A DNA stretch of 64,000 nucleotides from Thermomonas beijingensis (GCF_020034655.1 NZ_JAIQDJ010000001.1:930001-994000), one strand, 5' to 3'; counted from the stretch's first letter, positions 29,360 through 39,769 are shown. Numbers and translations: made by a program. Notes: generated by a model from the sequence alone, not told the origin.

Positions 29360-29679
29360 CCAATCTCATCTCGGCCCTGACCCTGGGCCATTACCTGACG
29401 CTGGGCGCGGTACTGTTTTGCATCAGCGTGGCGGGGCTGTTCTTGAACCGCAAGAACGTGATCATGCTGCTGGTGTCGCTGGAGCTGATGCTGCTCTCGG
29501 TCAACATCAATTTCGTCGCGTTCTCGCGTTCGCTGGGCGATGCCGCGGGGCAGGTGTTCGTGTTCTTCATCCTGACCGTGGCTGCTGCCGAGGCCGCGAT
29601 TGGCTTGGCCATCCTGGTCACCTTGTTCCGCAACCGCCGCAGCATTGATGTTGCGGACATTGATAGTTTGAAGGGCTGA
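29356..29679 (+). CDS. nuoK: NADH-quinone oxidoreductase subunit K
   Basis: ND4L subunit, 107 residues, three membrane helices. Two buried glutamates of the proton path are visible, in [16 protein letters not shown] and [13 protein letters not shown]. It overlaps nuoJ and lies four bases before nuoL. Confidence 0.98.
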   Translation: MTNLISALTLGHYLTLGAVLFCISVAGLFLNRKNVIMLLVSLELMLLSVNINFVAFSRSLGDAAGQVFVFFILTVAAAEAAIGLAILVTLFRNRRSIDVADIDSLKG

Positions 29680-29683
29680 CCTG

Positions 29684-31759
29684 ATGGATTCGGCAATCCT
29701 GATCTCCAAGACCCACCTGTTGCTGGTCGTCTTGCTGCCCTTGATCGGCAGCATCCTGGCCGGCTTGTTTGGTCGCCAAATCGGCCGCGCCGGTGCGCAC
29801 AGCGTCACCATCCTCGGCGTGGCTGCCAGCTGTGCGCTGTCGGCCCATGTGCTGTGGCAGTTGCTGCAAGGTGCCGCGCCATTCAACGAGAACCTGTACA
29901 CCTGGCTGCAAGCCGGCGACATCTCGGTCAATGTCGGTTTCATGGTCGACAAGCTGACTGCGATGATGATGGTGGTGGTCACCTTCGTGTCGCTGCTGGT
30001 GCACATCTACACCATCGGCTACATGGCCGAAGACGACGGCTACCAGCGCTTCTTCAGCTATATCTCGCTGTTCACCTTCAGCATGTTGATGCTGGTGATG
30101 AGCAACAACTTCATGCAGCTGTTCTTCGGCTGGGAAGCGGTGGGCCTGGTGTCGTACCTGCTGATTGGTTTCTGGTACAAGAAACCGACCGCCGTGTTTG
30201 CCAACCTGAAAGCCTTCCTGGTCAACCGCGTCGGTGACTTCGGCTTTTTGCTGGGGATCTCGGGCGTGCTGTACTGGATTGGCACGCTGGATTACGCCAC
30301 CGCGTTCGCCAATGCAGGCGTGATCAAGGACATGACCGTGCAAATCCTGCCCGGGCATACCTGGATGGTGCCCACCGTCATTTGCATCTGCCTGTTCATT
30401 GGTGCGATGGGCAAGTCGGCGCAGGTGCCGCTGCATGTGTGGCTGCCCGATTCGATGGAAGGCCCGACCCCCATCTCGGCGCTGATCCACGCCGCCACCA
30501 TGGTCACCGCCGGTATCTTCATGGTGGCGCGCATGTCGCCGCTGTTCGAGCTGTCGGAAACCGCGCTCAATTTCATCCTGTTCATCGGTGCCACCACCGC
30601 GTTCTGGACCGGTTTGATCGGCATGGTGCAAAACGACATCAAGCGCGTGGTGGCGTATTCCACCTTGTCGCAGCTGGGCTACATGACGGTGGCGTTGGGC
30701 GTGTCGGCGTATTCGGCGGCGGTCTATCACCTGATGACGCACGCCTTCTTCAAGGCGCTGCTGTTCCTGGGTGCCGGCTCGGTGATCATCGGCATGCACC
30801 ACGAGCAGGACATGACCAAGATGGGCGGTCTGCGCAAATACATGCCGATCACCCATATCACCATGTGGATTGGCACCCTGGCGCTGGTGGGCACACCGTT
30901 CTTCAGTGGCTTCTATTCGAAGGACACCATCATTGAAGCCGCCGCGCATCACGCCGCCGAAAATGCGGGCAGTTTCATCGCCCAATATGCCAACTGGGCG
31001 GTGTTGCTGGGTGCGTTTGTCACCAGTTTCTACAGCTTCCGTCTGCTGTATCTGACCTTCTTTGGCGAAGAACGCTTCCGCAACAACCACGCGCACGATG
31101 CACATGGCGCGCACGATGATGCGCATCACGATGCACATGGCCATCACGGCGTGCATGTGCCACACGAATCGCCATGGGTGGTGACCGTGCCACTGGTGCT
31201 GCTGGCGATTCCGTCGATGCTGATCGGCTTCTTCACGGTTGGTCCGATGTTGTTTGGCACCGACATGCTGGGCCACGTCAAGCAATTGCCGTTCTTCCTC
31301 GGCGCCATTGAAGTGCTGCAAGAGAACGACGTGATTGCGGCATTGGCGCACGAGTTCCATGGCCCGGTCGCGTTTGCCCTGCACGGGTTCATGGCGCCGG
31401 CCTTCATGCTGGCACTGATGGGCTTCTTCCTGGCCACCTTGCTGTACATGGTCAAGCCGGAATGGCGGGTGGCCATTACCCGCCATTTGGCGTGGCCGAT
31501 TCGCCTGCTGCAACGCAAGTACTACATGGACGATCTGTGGATTGGCGGGTTTGCCGGCGGTGGTTTGAAGATCGGCAAAGCGTCCAGTTCGATCGACAGC
31601 GGGCTGATCGACGGTGCCGTCAACGGCAGCGTCAGCTTCATCGGCATGGTGGCAGCGCTGGCCCGCAGGGTGCAGACCGGCTACCTGTACCACTATGCCT
31701 TCGCAATGATTTTGGGTTTGGTCGCGCTGCTGGCGATGGCCAAGTACTACTGGCTGTAA
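29684..31759 (+). CDS. nuoL: NADH-quinone oxidoreductase subunit L
   Basis: The distal antiporter-like subunit, 691 residues, with 14 core helices and the long lateral helix (the C-terminal 150 residues). Conserved features include FFGWEAVGLVSYLLIGFWY with the key glutamate near residue 150 and the lysine helix MGKSAQVPLHVWLPDSMEGP near 250. A loop near residues 468-494 contains 11 histidines in 27 residues, more than usual for the family. Confidence 0.98.
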   Translation: MDSAILISKTHLLLVVLLPLIGSILAGLFGRQIGRAGAHSVTILGVAASCALSAHVLWQLLQGAAPFNENLYTWLQAGDISVNVGFMVDKLTAMMMVVVTFVSLLVHIYTIGYMAEDDGYQRFFSYISLFTFSMLMLVMSNNFMQLFFGWEAVGLVSYLLIGFWYKKPTAVFANLKAFLVNRVGDFGFLLGISGVLYWIGTLDYATAFANAGVIKDMTVQILPGHTWMVPTVICICLFIGAMGKSAQVPLHVWLPDSMEGPTPISALIHAATMVTAGIFMVARMSPLFELSETALNFILFIGATTAFWTGLIGMVQNDIKRVVAYSTLSQLGYMTVALGVSAYSAAVYHLMTHAFFKALLFLGAGSVIIGMHHEQDMTKMGGLRKYMPITHITMWIGTLALVGTPFFSGFYSKDTIIEAAAHHAAENAGSFIAQYANWAVLLGAFVTSFYSFRLLYLTFFGEERFRNNHAHDAHGAHDDAHHDAHGHHGVHVPHESPWVVTVPLVLLAIPSMLIGFFTVGPMLFGTDMLGHVKQLPFFLGAIEVLQENDVIAALAHEFHGPVAFALHGFMAPAFMLALMGFFLATLLYMVKPEWRVAITRHLAWPIRLLQRKYYMDDLWIGGFAGGGLKIGKASSSIDSGLIDGAVNGSVSFIGMVAALARRVQTGYLYHYAFAMILGLVALLAMAKYYWL

Positions 31760-31777
31760 GCCGGTACCGATGACTGG

Positions 31778-33304
31778 ATGGAAACTGCAAGCGTGACCCA
31801 CTGGCCCCTGCTTAGTTTGTTGATCTGGCTGCCGATTCTTGGCGGCGTGTTCACCCTGATGGCTGGCAACAAGCGGCCGGATCTGGCGCGTTGGATTGCG
31901 CTGGGGTTTGCCTTGCTGACCTTCGTGGTGAGCTTGCCGCTGCTCACCGACTTCCAGATGGGGAGCGCGGCGATGCAGTTCGTCGAGCAGCGTGCGTGGA
32001 TTCCGGCGTATGACATCCAGTACCACTTGGGTGTGGATGGCCTGTCGGTGCCGCTGATCGTGCTGACCACCTTGGTGGGTGCATTGGTGCTGGTGGGCGC
32101 ATGGGGTTCGGTGAACAAGCGTGTGGCGCAGTACTACGCCAGCCTGATGATTCTGGAAGGCGCGATGATCGGCGTGTTCTGCGCGCTGGACTCGATGCTG
32201 TTCTATGTGTTCTTCGAAGCGATGCTGATCCCGATGTTCATCGTGATCGGCGTGTGGGGTGGCCCGCGCCGCATTTATGCGTCGATGAAGTTCTTCCTGT
32301 ACACCTTCATCGGTTCGGTGTTCATGCTGATTGGCCTGATCTACCTGTATCTGAAGGGCGGTAGCTGGCAGATCGCCGACATGGCCGCGCTGCCGCTCAG
32401 CATGACCGAGCAAACCTGGTTGTTCTGGGGCTTCTTCGCCGCGTTCGCGATCAAGGTGCCGATGTTCCCGGTGCACACCTGGTTGCCGGATGCGCACGTG
32501 GAAGCGCCCACCGGTGGTTCGGTGGTGCTGGCCGCGATCATGCTGAAAATTGGCGGCTACGGTTTCCTGCGCTTCACCCTGCCGATCGTGCCCGACGCCG
32601 GCCACGAATTTGCATGGTTGATGATCGCATTCAGCCTGATCGCCATTGTCTATGTGGGCATGGTGGCGCTGGTGCAGGCCGACATGAAGAAGCTGATCGT
32701 GTACTCGTCGGTCGCGCACATGGGCTTCGTGATTCTGGGCACCTTCATCGCATTTGCGCTGGTACGTGACCAGAACCTGGGCGATGCCGCACGCCTCGGT
32801 TTGCAGGGCGCCATGGTGCAGATGATTTCGCACGGTTTCATTTCCGGTGCGATGTTCTCCTGCGTGGGCGTGTTGTACGACCGCATGCATACCCGCATGA
32901 TCAAGGACTACGGCGGAGTCGCCAAGGTCATGCCGTGGTTCGCGCTGTTCTGGGTGTTCTTCGCCATGGCCAATTGCGGTCTGCCGGGTACCAGCGGTTT
33001 CGTGGGTGAATTCCTGGTGGTGTTGGCCAGCTTCCAGCAGAACCCGCTGATCGGTTTGGGTGCAGCCTTGACCTTGATCATCAGTGCGGCGTATTCGCTG
33101 TGGCTGACCAAGCGGATCATCTGGGGCGAGGTAGGCAACGCGCACGTGGCCGAGCTCACCGACATCAACGCACGCGAATGGATCGTGCTGGGCGTGTTCG
33201 CTGCCTTTACCCTGGCGCTGGGGGTGTATCCCAAGCCGCTGACCGATTTGATGGAGCCGTCCATCGCGCAACTGGCGGGTCAGCTCGCCGCGACCAAACT
33301 TTAA
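31778..33304 (+). CDS. nuoM: NADH-quinone oxidoreductase subunit M
   Basis: Antiporter-like subunit, 508 residues. The essential glutamate is in FYVFFEAMLIPMFIVIGVWG near residue 148 and the lysine path in AFAIKVPMFPVHTWLPDAHV near 230. An alternative GTG at 31793 would shorten it by five residues. It follows nuoL after 18 bases and precedes nuoN by four. Confidence 0.98.
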   Translation: METASVTHWPLLSLLIWLPILGGVFTLMAGNKRPDLARWIALGFALLTFVVSLPLLTDFQMGSAAMQFVEQRAWIPAYDIQYHLGVDGLSVPLIVLTTLVGALVLVGAWGSVNKRVAQYYASLMILEGAMIGVFCALDSMLFYVFFEAMLIPMFIVIGVWGGPRRIYASMKFFLYTFIGSVFMLIGLIYLYLKGGSWQIADMAALPLSMTEQTWLFWGFFAAFAIKVPMFPVHTWLPDAHVEAPTGGSVVLAAIMLKIGGYGFLRFTLPIVPDAGHEFAWLMIAFSLIAIVYVGMVALVQADMKKLIVYSSVAHMGFVILGTFIAFALVRDQNLGDAARLGLQGAMVQMISHGFISGAMFSCVGVLYDRMHTRMIKDYGGVAKVMPWFALFWVFFAMANCGLPGTSGFVGEFLVVLASFQQNPLIGLGAALTLIISAAYSLWLTKRIIWGEVGNAHVAELTDINAREWIVLGVFAAFTLALGVYPKPLTDLMEPSIAQLAGQLAATKL

Positions 33305-33308
33305 GGAC

Positions 33309-34775
33309 ATGACGACGATGCAGGCCACTCTCGCCATGCCGGCAGTCACCCAATTGCTGCCGCTGATTCCCGAACTGGTGCTGGTCGGCGCCGCGTTTGG
33401 ATTACTGATGCTGGATCTGTTCCTGAAGGACAGCCAGCGCGTGTTCACCCATGTGTTGTCGGTGCTGGCGCTGTTGCTGGTGGCCGGTTTGATTGCGTGC
33501 GGCGTGGGTGTGGGCGATGACACCAGCGTGCTCAACAACATGTTCGTGCGCGACACCATGGCCGATGTGCTGAAAATCAGTACCTGCCTGATTTCCGCAG
33601 TGGCCTTGCTGTTTGTGTGGCCGTACCTGCGTGATCGCGGCCTGTACAAAGGCGAAGTGTCGGTGCTGGTGCTGTTTGCGGTCCTCGGCATGCTGCTGCT
33701 GATCTCGGCCGGCAGCCTGATCATGGTGTATCTGGGCCTGGAGCTGCTGGCGTTGAGTTCGTACGCGCTGGTGGCCGTGGACCGCGACAGCAAGTTGGCG
33801 TCGGAAGCGGCGATGAAGTACTTCGTGCTGGGCGCGCTGGCCTCGGGCTTGCTGCTGTACGGCATGTCGTTGGTGTATGGCGCCACCGGCAGCCTGGATC
33901 TGGCCACCATTCGCGAGACCGCCCCCGGCGTGGCGCAGCCCATGCTGCTGCTCACCGGCGTGGTGTTCATGATCGCCGGCATCGCCTTCAAGTTTGGCGC
34001 AGCGCCGTTCCATATGTGGCTGCCCGACGTCTATCACGGCGCACCCACACCGATCACCTTGTTCATTGGTTCCGCGCCCAAACTGGCGGCGTTTGCCATG
34101 GTGGTGCGCCTGCTGGGCTTTGGGGCTTCGCCGCTGGCTGCGCAGTGGCAGCCGATGTTGGCGGTACTGGCAGCATTGTCGCTGGTGCTGGGCAATGTCA
34201 TCGCGTTGATGCAGACCAATCTCAAGCGCATGCTGGCGTATTTCACCATCTCGCATGTCGGCTTTTTGTTCCTCGGCCTTGCCGGCGGCGGCGCCGAAGG
34301 CTATGCCGCTTCGATGTTCTACGCGATCAGCTACGCGTTGATGGCGACCGCCGCGTTCGGGGTGATCGTGCTGTTGTCGCGCCGTGGGTTCGAGGCCGAC
34401 AACATCGACGACTTCAAGGGCCTGAACGCGCGCGACCCGTGGAGTGCCGGCATGGTGCTGTGCGTGATGGCCTCGCTGGCCGGTATCCCGCCGTTCCTCG
34501 GCTTCTGGGCCAAACTGGCGGTGCTGCGTGCGGCGATCCATGGCGGCATGCTGTGGCTGGCCATCGTCGGCGTGGTGTTCGCGGTGATCGGTGCGTTCTA
34601 CTACCTGCGCGTGATCAAGGTGATGTATTTCGATGAACCCGTCGGTGAGCCCGTGCTGCCGCGTGATGACCGTCTGCTGCGCCTTGTGTTTGCTGTCAAT
34701 GCACTGGGGCTGTTGGTGCTGGGGATGTTCTGGAGCCCGCTGATGGCGTGGTGCCAGGCCGCGTTCACCGGTTGA
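33309..34775 (+). CDS. nuoN: NADH-quinone oxidoreductase subunit N
   Basis: ND2-like antiporter subunit, 488 residues, ATG 33309 preceded by AAGGA. Conserved glutamate in MVYLGLELLALSSYALVAVD near residue 140 and lysine-bearing FKFGAAPFHMWLPDVYHGAP near 230. Last gene of the nuo operon; the next gene, an EPS regulator, is 91 bases downstream and no strong terminator is visible between them. Confidence 0.98.
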   Translation: MTTMQATLAMPAVTQLLPLIPELVLVGAAFGLLMLDLFLKDSQRVFTHVLSVLALLLVAGLIACGVGVGDDTSVLNNMFVRDTMADVLKISTCLISAVALLFVWPYLRDRGLYKGEVSVLVLFAVLGMLLLISAGSLIMVYLGLELLALSSYALVAVDRDSKLASEAAMKYFVLGALASGLLLYGMSLVYGATGSLDLATIRETAPGVAQPMLLLTGVVFMIAGIAFKFGAAPFHMWLPDVYHGAPTPITLFIGSAPKLAAFAMVVRLLGFGASPLAAQWQPMLAVLAALSLVLGNVIALMQTNLKRMLAYFTISHVGFLFLGLAGGGAEGYAASMFYAISYALMATAAFGVIVLLSRRGFEADNIDDFKGLNARDPWSAGMVLCVMASLAGIPPFLGFWAKLAVLRAAIHGGMLWLAIVGVVFAVIGAFYYLRVIKVMYFDEPVGEPVLPRDDRLLRLVFAVNALGLLVLGMFWSPLMAWCQAAFTG

Positions 34776-34866
34776 TTCAAGCCTGGCGGGCAGCTTCAGC
34801 GGTTGCACTTTGCATGGACGGCGGCTAAGGTGACGGCTGCCGTTCATTGGATGAACACCTGCTCGC

Positions 34867-35247
34867 ATGTCGTCGCCTGCCGATGAACTCGACATCGCCA
34901 TCCTGCGCCAGCTTGCCGACACGCCGCAGGCCAGCCAGCGTGATTTGGCGCGCCGCGCCGGGGTGTCGTTGGGCAGCCTCAACTATGCCCTGCGCGCCTT
35001 GATCGACAAGGGTTGGGTCAAGGTCGGCAATTTTGGCCGCAACCCCAACAAGCTGGGGTACGCCTATCTGCTGACACCGCATGGATTGGACGCCAAGGCG
35101 CGGCTCACCCGTGCGTTCCTGGCGCGCAAATTGCGCGAATACGACAACCTGCATCTGGAAATCCAGCGTCTGCAAGCCGAAATCGAAACCGAAGCCGAAG
35201 CCGCAACCGGGCAGGGCAGTGCCAGCCACAGGGGCAGCGCCGAATGA
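34867..35247 (+). CDS. MarR-family EPS-associated transcriptional regulator
   Basis: A 126-residue protein with a winged helix-turn-helix in its first 60 residues (ELDIAILRQLADTPQASQRD, then LARRAGVSLGSLNYALRALI). The rest is a wing and a predicted coiled coil (REYDNLHLEIQRLQAEIETE) suitable for dimerisation. It belongs to the small MarR-like group found at the start of exopolysaccharide loci. It opens the locus and overlaps the RfaH-like gene by four bases, so both regulators are co-translated. Its DNA target is not known from the sequence. Confidence 0.85.
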   Translation: MSSPADELDIAILRQLADTPQASQRDLARRAGVSLGSLNYALRALIDKGWVKVGNFGRNPNKLGYAYLLTPHGLDAKARLTRAFLARKLREYDNLHLEIQRLQAEIETEAEAATGQGSASHRGSAE

Positions 35248-35792
35248 CCGCGCCGGTCGCCGTGCAACGCAATCAAACCGCCCATTGGTATTGCGTGCAT
35301 ACCAAGCCGCGTGCGGAAGCACAGGCGTTGGAGCATTTGCAGCGGCAGGCGTTTGAATGCCTGCTGCCGCGCATCCAGCACAGCGTGCTGCGTGGCGGCC
35401 GCCGCCAGCGCGTGGTGGAGCCGCTGTTTCCGCGGTACTTGTTTTTGCGCGCCAACCCGGAACAGCAAAGCCTGGCGGCAGTGCGTTCCACGCGTGGCGC
35501 ACTGGGCCTGGTGCGGTTTGCCAATCTGCCCGGCATCGTGCCGCAAAGCTTGATCGACGGCCTGCACCGCGATACCGATGCGCAAGGTGTCATCGTGCAA
35601 GCCGACGCCCACCCGCAACCGGGTGATGCGGTGACCGTCATTGCCGGTGCATTGGCGGGTCTGCGCGGCGTGTATTGGCAGATGCGTGGCGACCAGCGCG
35701 CCGAGGTATTGCTGCAACTGCTGGGCGGCGCGCAACGCGTGCTGCTGGCGCAGGAAAGTTTGCAAAAAGCAGGGCCTGCCCAGCTGTCATAA
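35244..35792 (+). CDS. rfaH: RfaH/NusG-family transcription antiterminator
   Basis: A 182-residue NusG paralogue. The NGN domain spans about residues 14-115 (HWYCVHTKPRAEAQALEHL, then PLFPRYLFLRANPEQQSLAA), and a KOW region follows (GDAVTVIAGALAGLRGVYW, about 130-148). RfaH is recruited to RNA polymerase paused at an ops element and prevents Rho-dependent and intrinsic termination in long polysaccharide operons. An exact ops sequence lies 60 bases after this gene and 23 bases before tviB. The start overlaps the MarR-type regulator (ATGA). Confidence 0.88.
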   Translation: MTAPVAVQRNQTAHWYCVHTKPRAEAQALEHLQRQAFECLLPRIQHSVLRGGRRQRVVEPLFPRYLFLRANPEQQSLAAVRSTRGALGLVRFANLPGIVPQSLIDGLHRDTDAQGVIVQADAHPQPGDAVTVIAGALAGLRGVYWQMRGDQRAEVLLQLLGGAQRVLLAQESLQKAGPAQLS

Positions 35793-35852
35793 ACGGCCGG
35801 CTTCGCACAATCCATGCCCCACGGCCCGACGGACACGCCGATGCAACCGTAG

Positions 35853-35864
35853 GGCGGTAGCGTG
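35853..35864 (+). promoter_or_regulatory. ops element (RfaH recruitment/pause site)
   Basis: GGCGGTAGCGTG matches the enterobacterial ops consensus at all 12 positions. It lies in the leader between the rfaH-like gene and tviB, on the coding strand. In the known mechanism the exposed non-template strand binds RfaH while polymerase is paused. Context, strand and match all agree. Confidence 0.85.
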
Positions 35865-35887
35865 CCAAACACGGGATCAACCTTTCG

Positions 35888-37162
<1,275 letters not shown>

Positions 37163-37168
<6 letters not shown>

Positions 37169-37212
37169 AACAATCGAATTTGCATGAATAATCGGAATAA
37201 ATCCGATTATTC
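37163..37212 (+). promoter_or_regulatory. Promoter and perfect dyad operator of the AbiE pair
   Basis: GAATAATCGGA (37186-37196) and TCCGATTATTC (37202-37212) form a perfect 11-bp inverted repeat with a 5-base spacer, 18 bases before the antitoxin start. A possible -35 TTGTGA (37163-37168) and -10 AATAAT (37187-37192) place the -10 inside the left arm. AbiEi antitoxins repress their own promoter through inverted repeats, so this is the likely operator. Promoter boxes are inferred. Confidence 0.6.
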
Positions 37213-37230
37213 GCTCATTCTTTAAGAACG

Positions 37231-37860
37231 ATGGACGCCACACTCGCCCGCTTCGGAACGGTCCCCTTCAGTCACGGTGCCCTGCTGCCGCTGCTGAAGG
37301 ACTACCGGCGCCCGAACGACAAGATCGCCGAATGGCTGCGGCAGGGCGTGCTGTTGCCGCTCAAGCGTGGCCACTACGTGCTGGGCGATGCCGGGCGCGC
37401 GCCCAGCCTGCCACTGGTGGCCAACCACCTGTACGGCCCCTCCTGCGTCTCGCTGGAGTATGCGCTGGCCTGGCACGGGCTGATCCCCGAGCGCGTGCAC
37501 GAAATCACCTCCGTCTGCACCGGCCGCGGCCGCGTCATCGACAACGTATTGGGGCGCTTCTCCTACACCCGGCTGCCCGCCGACGTGTACCCCTGCGGCA
37601 TCACCCAGGCCAGCGCCTCGGCGCAGGAAACCTTCCTGATCGCCTCACCGGCCAAGGCGCTGTGCGACAAGGTCCTGCTGACGCCCGGGCTGCGCGCCAG
37701 CAGCCGCGCAGCCATGCAACGCTTCCTGTTCGAAGACCTGCGGCTGGACGCCGCCGCCCTGGCCAGCCTGGACCTCGACGTCATCCGCACCTATGCCGCC
37801 TGCGGCCGCAAGACCGCGCAACTGCGCGTGCTGCTGCAGTGCGTGGAGGCGGCACATTGA
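37231..37860 (+). CDS. AbiEi-family antitoxin / transcriptional repressor
   Basis: A 209-residue protein of the type IV AbiE system. The N-terminal part is a winged-helix (KIAEWLRQGVLLPLKRGHYV near residues 31-50), typical of AbiEi autorepressors. The middle carries SLEYALAWHGLIPERVHEIT and the conserved SPAKALCDKVLL. AbiEi counteracts the nucleotidyltransferase toxin indirectly, without stable binding to it, and represses the promoter. The toxin gene overlaps its stop codon (TTGA). The pair sits between tviB and galE in the EPS operon with its own operator. Confidence 0.88.
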   Translation: MDATLARFGTVPFSHGALLPLLKDYRRPNDKIAEWLRQGVLLPLKRGHYVLGDAGRAPSLPLVANHLYGPSCVSLEYALAWHGLIPERVHEITSVCTGRGRVIDNVLGRFSYTRLPADVYPCGITQASASAQETFLIASPAKALCDKVLLTPGLRASSRAAMQRFLFEDLRLDAAALASLDLDVIRTYAACGRKTAQLRVLLQCVEAAH

Positions 37861-38678
37861 ACGTGGTCGAGCAGATGCTGGCGCGCTATCCCGCGCAAGA
37901 GCGCGAACACGCCCTGCGCGAAGTGATGCAGGAAATCGCGCTGGCCGGCCTGCAACGTGGCGGCTTCTTTGATAAAGCCGCGTTCTATGGCGGCACCTGC
38001 CTGCGCATCGTCCATGGTCTACCGCGGTTTTCGGAGGACTTGGACTTCTCCCTGCTCACCCCGGACCACGCCTTCACCCTGGCGCCGTACTTCGACGCCA
38101 TGCGCAGCGAGTTCGACGCCTTCGGATTCGAGGTGACCATCACCGCCCACGCGAAATCGGTGGAATCGGCGGTGGTCTCCGCCTTCGTGAAACAGGGCAC
38201 CTCGATCTACGACGTGCAGGTGCGCGGCCAACGCACGCTCAAGATCAAGTTCGAAGTGGACACCCAGCCGCCCCCGGGTTTCGCCACCGAGGAACGCCTG
38301 CTGCTCCAGCCATACTCGTTTTATGCCAAGTGCTACGCCCTGCCGGACCTGCATGCCGGCAAGCTGCACGCCCTGCTGTTCCGCAAGTGGAAGAACCGGG
38401 TCAAGGGCCGCGACTGGTTCGATTTCGAATGGTATATACGCAACGCAGTGCCGCTGCATCTGGCGCACCTGGACCAACGCGCACGTCAAAGCGGCGATTG
38501 GGATGGGTCTGCGATGCAACAGACAGACCTGCAGCACCTACTGTTGCAACGCATCGAGTCTCTTGATTTCGAGCAAGCCCGTGCCGACGTGCGCCCCTTC
38601 CTGCGCGATGCCCATGCGCTGGATATTTGGTCGCCGCGCTATTTCCGCGACCTCGCTGGCAAGCTCATATACGCATGA
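37857..38678 (+). CDS. AbiEii/AbiGii-type nucleotidyltransferase toxin
   Basis: Start is a TTG at 37857 overlapping the antitoxin stop, with GGAGG seven bases upstream; 273 residues. The DNA polymerase beta-like nucleotidyltransferase core shows FYGGTCLRIVHGLPRFSEDLD near residue 43 (written here in part), with the metal-binding Asp pair in SEDLDFSLL, and later KLHALLFRKWKNRVKGRDWFD near residue 180. The family transfers nucleotides to tRNA or similar RNA and stops growth when not neutralised. The catalytic residues are intact, so the toxin is probably functional. Confidence 0.88.
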   Translation: MNVVEQMLARYPAQEREHALREVMQEIALAGLQRGGFFDKAAFYGGTCLRIVHGLPRFSEDLDFSLLTPDHAFTLAPYFDAMRSEFDAFGFEVTITAHAKSVESAVVSAFVKQGTSIYDVQVRGQRTLKIKFEVDTQPPPGFATEERLLLQPYSFYAKCYALPDLHAGKLHALLFRKWKNRVKGRDWFDFEWYIRNAVPLHLAHLDQRARQSGDWDGSAMQQTDLQHLLLQRIESLDFEQARADVRPFLRDAHALDIWSPRYFRDLAGKLIYA

Positions 38679-38712
38679 AACCCCATATCACCGACCACGC
38701 CGCGCTTGCCCT

Positions 38713-38736
38713 GTAGGAGCGGCCCCTGGCCGCGAC
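38713..38736 (+). repeat. Single REP-type palindrome
   Basis: GTAGGAGCGGCCCCTGGCC followed by GCGAC: a hairpin GCGGCC-CCT-GGCCGC. It is the same element, in the same orientation, as the repeat units of the array at 57.7-58.1 kb, with one base changed. It lies in the gap between the toxin gene and galE. Confidence 0.85.
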
Positions 38737-38761
38737 CCACCCACCCAATACAATCCCCCCC

Positions 38762-39769
38762 ATGAACCTTCTCGTCACCGGCGGTGCCGGCTACATCGGC
38801 AGCCACACCTGCGTCTTGCTGCTTGAGGCAGGCCACACCGTCACCGTCATCGACAACCTGTGCAACAGCTCCGCCACCGCGCTGGAACGCGTGCAGGAAC
38901 TGGCCGGCAAACCCCTGTGCTTTGTCGAAGGCGACATCCGCAATCCGGATGATCTGGCCCGCGCCTTCGAAGGCGGTATCGACGCTGTGATCCACTTCGC
39001 CGCATTGAAAGCCGTCGGCGAAAGCTGTGAACAGCCACTGCGCTACTTCGACAACAACATCGGCGGCACTATCGCCCTGATGCAGGCCATGCAGGATCAC
39101 GGCGTGCACCACCTGGTGTTCTCGTCCTCCGCCACCGTGTACGGCCAGCCTGATCAGGTACCGGTCACCGAAGACGCTCCGCTGCGCGTCACCAACCCCT
39201 ACGGTCGCAGCAAACTGGTAATGGAAGACCTGATCCGCGACTGGTGCGCGGCGCGGCCCGAGGCCAGCGCGGTGCTGCTGCGCTACTTCAACCCGGTGGG
39301 TGCCCACCCCAGCGGCCGCATCGGCGAAGACCCGCGTGGCGAGCCCAACAACCTGATGCCGTATATCGCCCAGGTCGCTATCGGCCGGCGCGAACGTCTG
39401 CAGGTCTTCGGCAGCGATTACCCCACGCCGGATGGTACCGGTGTTCGGGATTACCTGCATGTGATGGATCTGGCGGATGCCCACGTGAAAGCGTTAGTTC
39501 GCGCCGCGCATGAGCCGGGCAGTCGCGTCTTCAATCTAGGCACTGGACGCGGTCACAGTGTTCTGGAGCTTGTCCGCGCATTCGAGCAGGCCAGTGGTCG
39601 CGAGGTGCCCTATACGATTACCGCTCGTCGTCCCGGCGATGTCGCTGAATTATGGGCCGACCCGTCCCGTGCCAAGGAGTTGCTGGGCTGGCACCCCCAG
39701 TTCAGTCTGGCAGACATGTGCGCCGATACATGGCGCTGGCAGTCGCTCAACCCGCAAGGCTACGCGTGA
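38762..39769 (+). CDS. galE: UDP-glucose 4-epimerase
   Basis: A 335-residue extended short-chain dehydrogenase/reductase. The NAD loop LVTGGAGYIGSHTCVLLLEA is at residues 4-23, the catalytic serine region is HLVFSSSATVYGQPDQVPVT near 118, and the YxxxK pair is in TNPYGRSKLVMEDLI near 147. The segment LRYFNPVGAHPSGRIGEDPR is diagnostic for GalE. It interconverts UDP-glucose and UDP-galactose, supplying galactose residues for the polymer. Its TGA overlaps a GTG start of the next epimerase. Confidence 0.95.
   Translation: MNLLVTGGAGYIGSHTCVLLLEAGHTVTVIDNLCNSSATALERVQELAGKPLCFVEGDIRNPDDLARAFEGGIDAVIHFAALKAVGESCEQPLRYFDNNIGGTIALMQAMQDHGVHHLVFSSSATVYGQPDQVPVTEDAPLRVTNPYGRSKLVMEDLIRDWCAARPEASAVLLRYFNPVGAHPSGRIGEDPRGEPNNLMPYIAQVAIGRRERLQVFGSDYPTPDGTGVRDYLHVMDLADAHVKALVRAAHEPGSRVFNLGTGRGHSVLELVRAFEQASGREVPYTITARRPGDVAELWADPSRAKELLGWHPQFSLADMCADTWRWQSLNPQGYA

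Noticed and set aside
32357-32368. Second ops-like sequence GGCGGTAGCTGG inside nuoM
   Set aside because: It matches only the first nine bases of the consensus, lies within a conserved coding segment (LKGGSWQ) and is not near the start of an operon.
29618-33991. Very long open frame (about 1450 codons) antisense to nuoL-nuoN
   Set aside because: It is a high-GC shadow of real membrane-protein genes; the product is His/Gln/Arg-rich low-complexity sequence without domains.
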